Below, in pieces: positions 6,594 to 7,254 of a stretch of 7,254 nucleotides of DNA. Made by a program: the position numbers and the translations under genes. The DNA comes from an uncultured Aquabacterium sp. (GTDB lineage: Bacteria > Pseudomonadota > Gammaproteobacteria > Burkholderiales > Burkholderiaceae_C), in contig CALAKR010000432.1 in assembly GCA_937923225.1 (NCBI GenBank), positions 1 through 7,254 on the forward strand. Reading direction: 5' to 3'. The notes below the pieces were generated by a model that saw only the letters and a list, made by a program, of their open reading frames with translations, did no database searches and was not told the DNA's origin. Position 1 is the first letter of the stretch, and the number at the start of each line of letters is the position of its first letter.

Positions 6594-6605
6594 GCCCACG
6601 TGGGC
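6594..6605. repeat. 12-base perfect palindrome in divergent promoter region
   Basis: GCCCACGTGGGC is a perfect palindrome centred on CACGTG, about 51 bases before the ATG at 6657 and about 100 bases before the transglycosylase ATG at 6491. The position between divergent genes suits an operator. No binding protein can be named, and G/C-rich palindromes occur by chance in such genomes. The remaining bases of 6492-6656 show no strong -35/-10 pair by eye on either strand. Confidence 0.3.
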
Positions 6606-6643
6606 ACACCGCCTGCTCTGATAGCGCATCGGACCACCCCTGC

Positions 6644-6650
6644 AAAGGAG
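6644..6650 (+). promoter_or_regulatory. Strong ribosome binding site for the dehydrogenase gene
   Basis: AAAGGAG ends 6 bases before the ATG at 6657, near-ideal sequence and spacing. It fixes the start and so confirms that the long charged N-terminus of the dehydrogenase is translated. Confidence 0.85.
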
Positions 6651-6656
6651 CCCACC

Positions 6657-7254
6657 ATGCCCACCACCATCGACCGAACCCGCGGCACCGAATCCACCGA
6701 AGACAAGCAGCGCCGCATCCAGCAGGCGCAGGATCGAAAAGATGCCGCTCAGCCCAAAGCCAAGTCTGGCAAGCGCGAGGAAGGCATCCAGGCCGGAGCA
6801 CGGCCACAGCCGGCCGACCTGCCAGCCCAGCACCAACGCAAGCCTGGCAGCGAGGCCCACCTGGATCTGCAGCCCCGCTACCTCGCGCCGGACTACAAGG
6901 GCAGCGGCAAGCTACAAGACATGGTGGCCCTGATCACCGGCGGCGATTCGGGCATCGGGCGCGCCGTGGCTGTGCTGTACGCCCGTGAAGGGGCCGATGT
7001 AGCCATCGTCTACCTCAGCGAGCACGACGACGCGCTGGACACCCAGAAAGCCGTGGAGGCCGAGGGGCGCCGCTGCGTTCTGATTCCGGGGGACGTGAAA
7101 GACTCTGCCTTCTGCAAACAGGCCGTCGAGCAGACCGTGAAAGCCCTGGGCCACCTCGACATCCTGGTCAACAACGCCGCCTTCCAGGAACATGCCGGCT
7201 CGCTGCTAGACATCACGGAAGAACGCCTGGACGAGACCTTCCGCACCAATATCT
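6657..7254 (+). CDS. Short-chain dehydrogenase/reductase, YghA/general-stress type (3' end cut by window)
   Basis: This is a cytoplasmic NAD(P)(H)-dependent oxidoreductase; related E. coli YghA is reported to reduce aldehydes with NADPH, but the substrate here is unknown. 199 residues are visible and the frame is open at the right edge. The Rossmann nucleotide-binding motif TGGDSGIG is at 94-101, followed by the GDVKD block (145-149) and the NNAA motif (172-175). The segment YKGSGKLQDMVALITGGDSGIGRA (80-103, pre-Rossmann lead-in) is characteristic of this SDR branch. The catalytic Ser and YxxxK lie beyond the window, so catalytic competence cannot be checked. Residues 1-60 are a polar Lys/Arg/Gln/Glu-rich stretch, probably disordered, that places the nucleotide motif about 40 residues later than usual for YghA. 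The gene is divergent from the transglycosylase gene. Confidence 0.92.
   Translation, partial: MPTTIDRTRGTESTEDKQRRIQQAQDRKDAAQPKAKSGKREEGIQAGARPQPADLPAQHQRKPGSEAHLDLQPRYLAPDYKGSGKLQDMVALITGGDSGIGRAVAVLYAREGADVAIVYLSEHDDALDTQKAVEAEGRRCVLIPGDVKDSAFCKQAVEQTVKALGHLDILVNNAAFQEHAGSLLDITEERLDETFRTNI

Noticed and set aside
6492..6860. Extension of the transglycosylase frame by 123 residues, with a hydrophobic stretch
   Set aside because: It would overlap the dehydrogenase gene and bury the lipoprotein signal internally. The frame is merely open by composition.

Overview
The window reads as a chromosomal segment of a GC-rich Gram-negative bacterium, most likely a betaproteobacterium of the Burkholderiales (Comamonadaceae-like). 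This rests on the strong G/C preference at third codon positions, an outer-membrane lipoprotein signal on one gene, and the style of the families present. The placement is inferred from sequence style only, not from a search. Five protein genes are supported. Two run off the window edges. No RNA gene, insertion sequence, CRISPR array or phage gene was found.

Layout. (1) 1-845, minus strand: an AraC-family transcriptional regulator that loses its C-terminal end at the left edge. (2) 846-1294: a long intergenic region between divergent genes, holding three inverted repeats and a candidate promoter. (3) 1295-3121, plus strand: a 608-residue soluble protein of unknown function, made of an N-terminal domain, an acidic and proline-rich linker, and a long helical and coiled-coil body. 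(4) 3130-5001, minus strand: an FtsH-type membrane AAA+ zinc metalloprotease with several departures from the canonical FtsH motifs. It converges on gene 3 with only 8 bases between the stop codons, and an 18-base perfect palindrome lies at the junction. (5) 5187-6491, minus strand: an MltB-type lytic murein transglycosylase lipoprotein with a C-terminal peptidoglycan-binding domain, upstream of and co-oriented with the FtsH-like gene. (6) 6657 to the right edge, plus strand: a short-chain dehydrogenase/reductase of the YghA/general-stress type with an unusually long charged N-terminus, divergent from the transglycosylase and cut by the window end.

How the genes may fit together. The transglycosylase (cell-wall cleavage at the outer membrane) and the FtsH-like protease (inner-membrane quality control) share a strand and both act in the envelope, but 184 bases separate them, so a shared operon is not assured. 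The AraC-type gene and the unknown 608-residue gene are divergent across a repeat-rich region, so regulation of one by the other is a reasonable but unproven guess. The least explained items are the 608-residue protein and the FtsH paralog that faces it.
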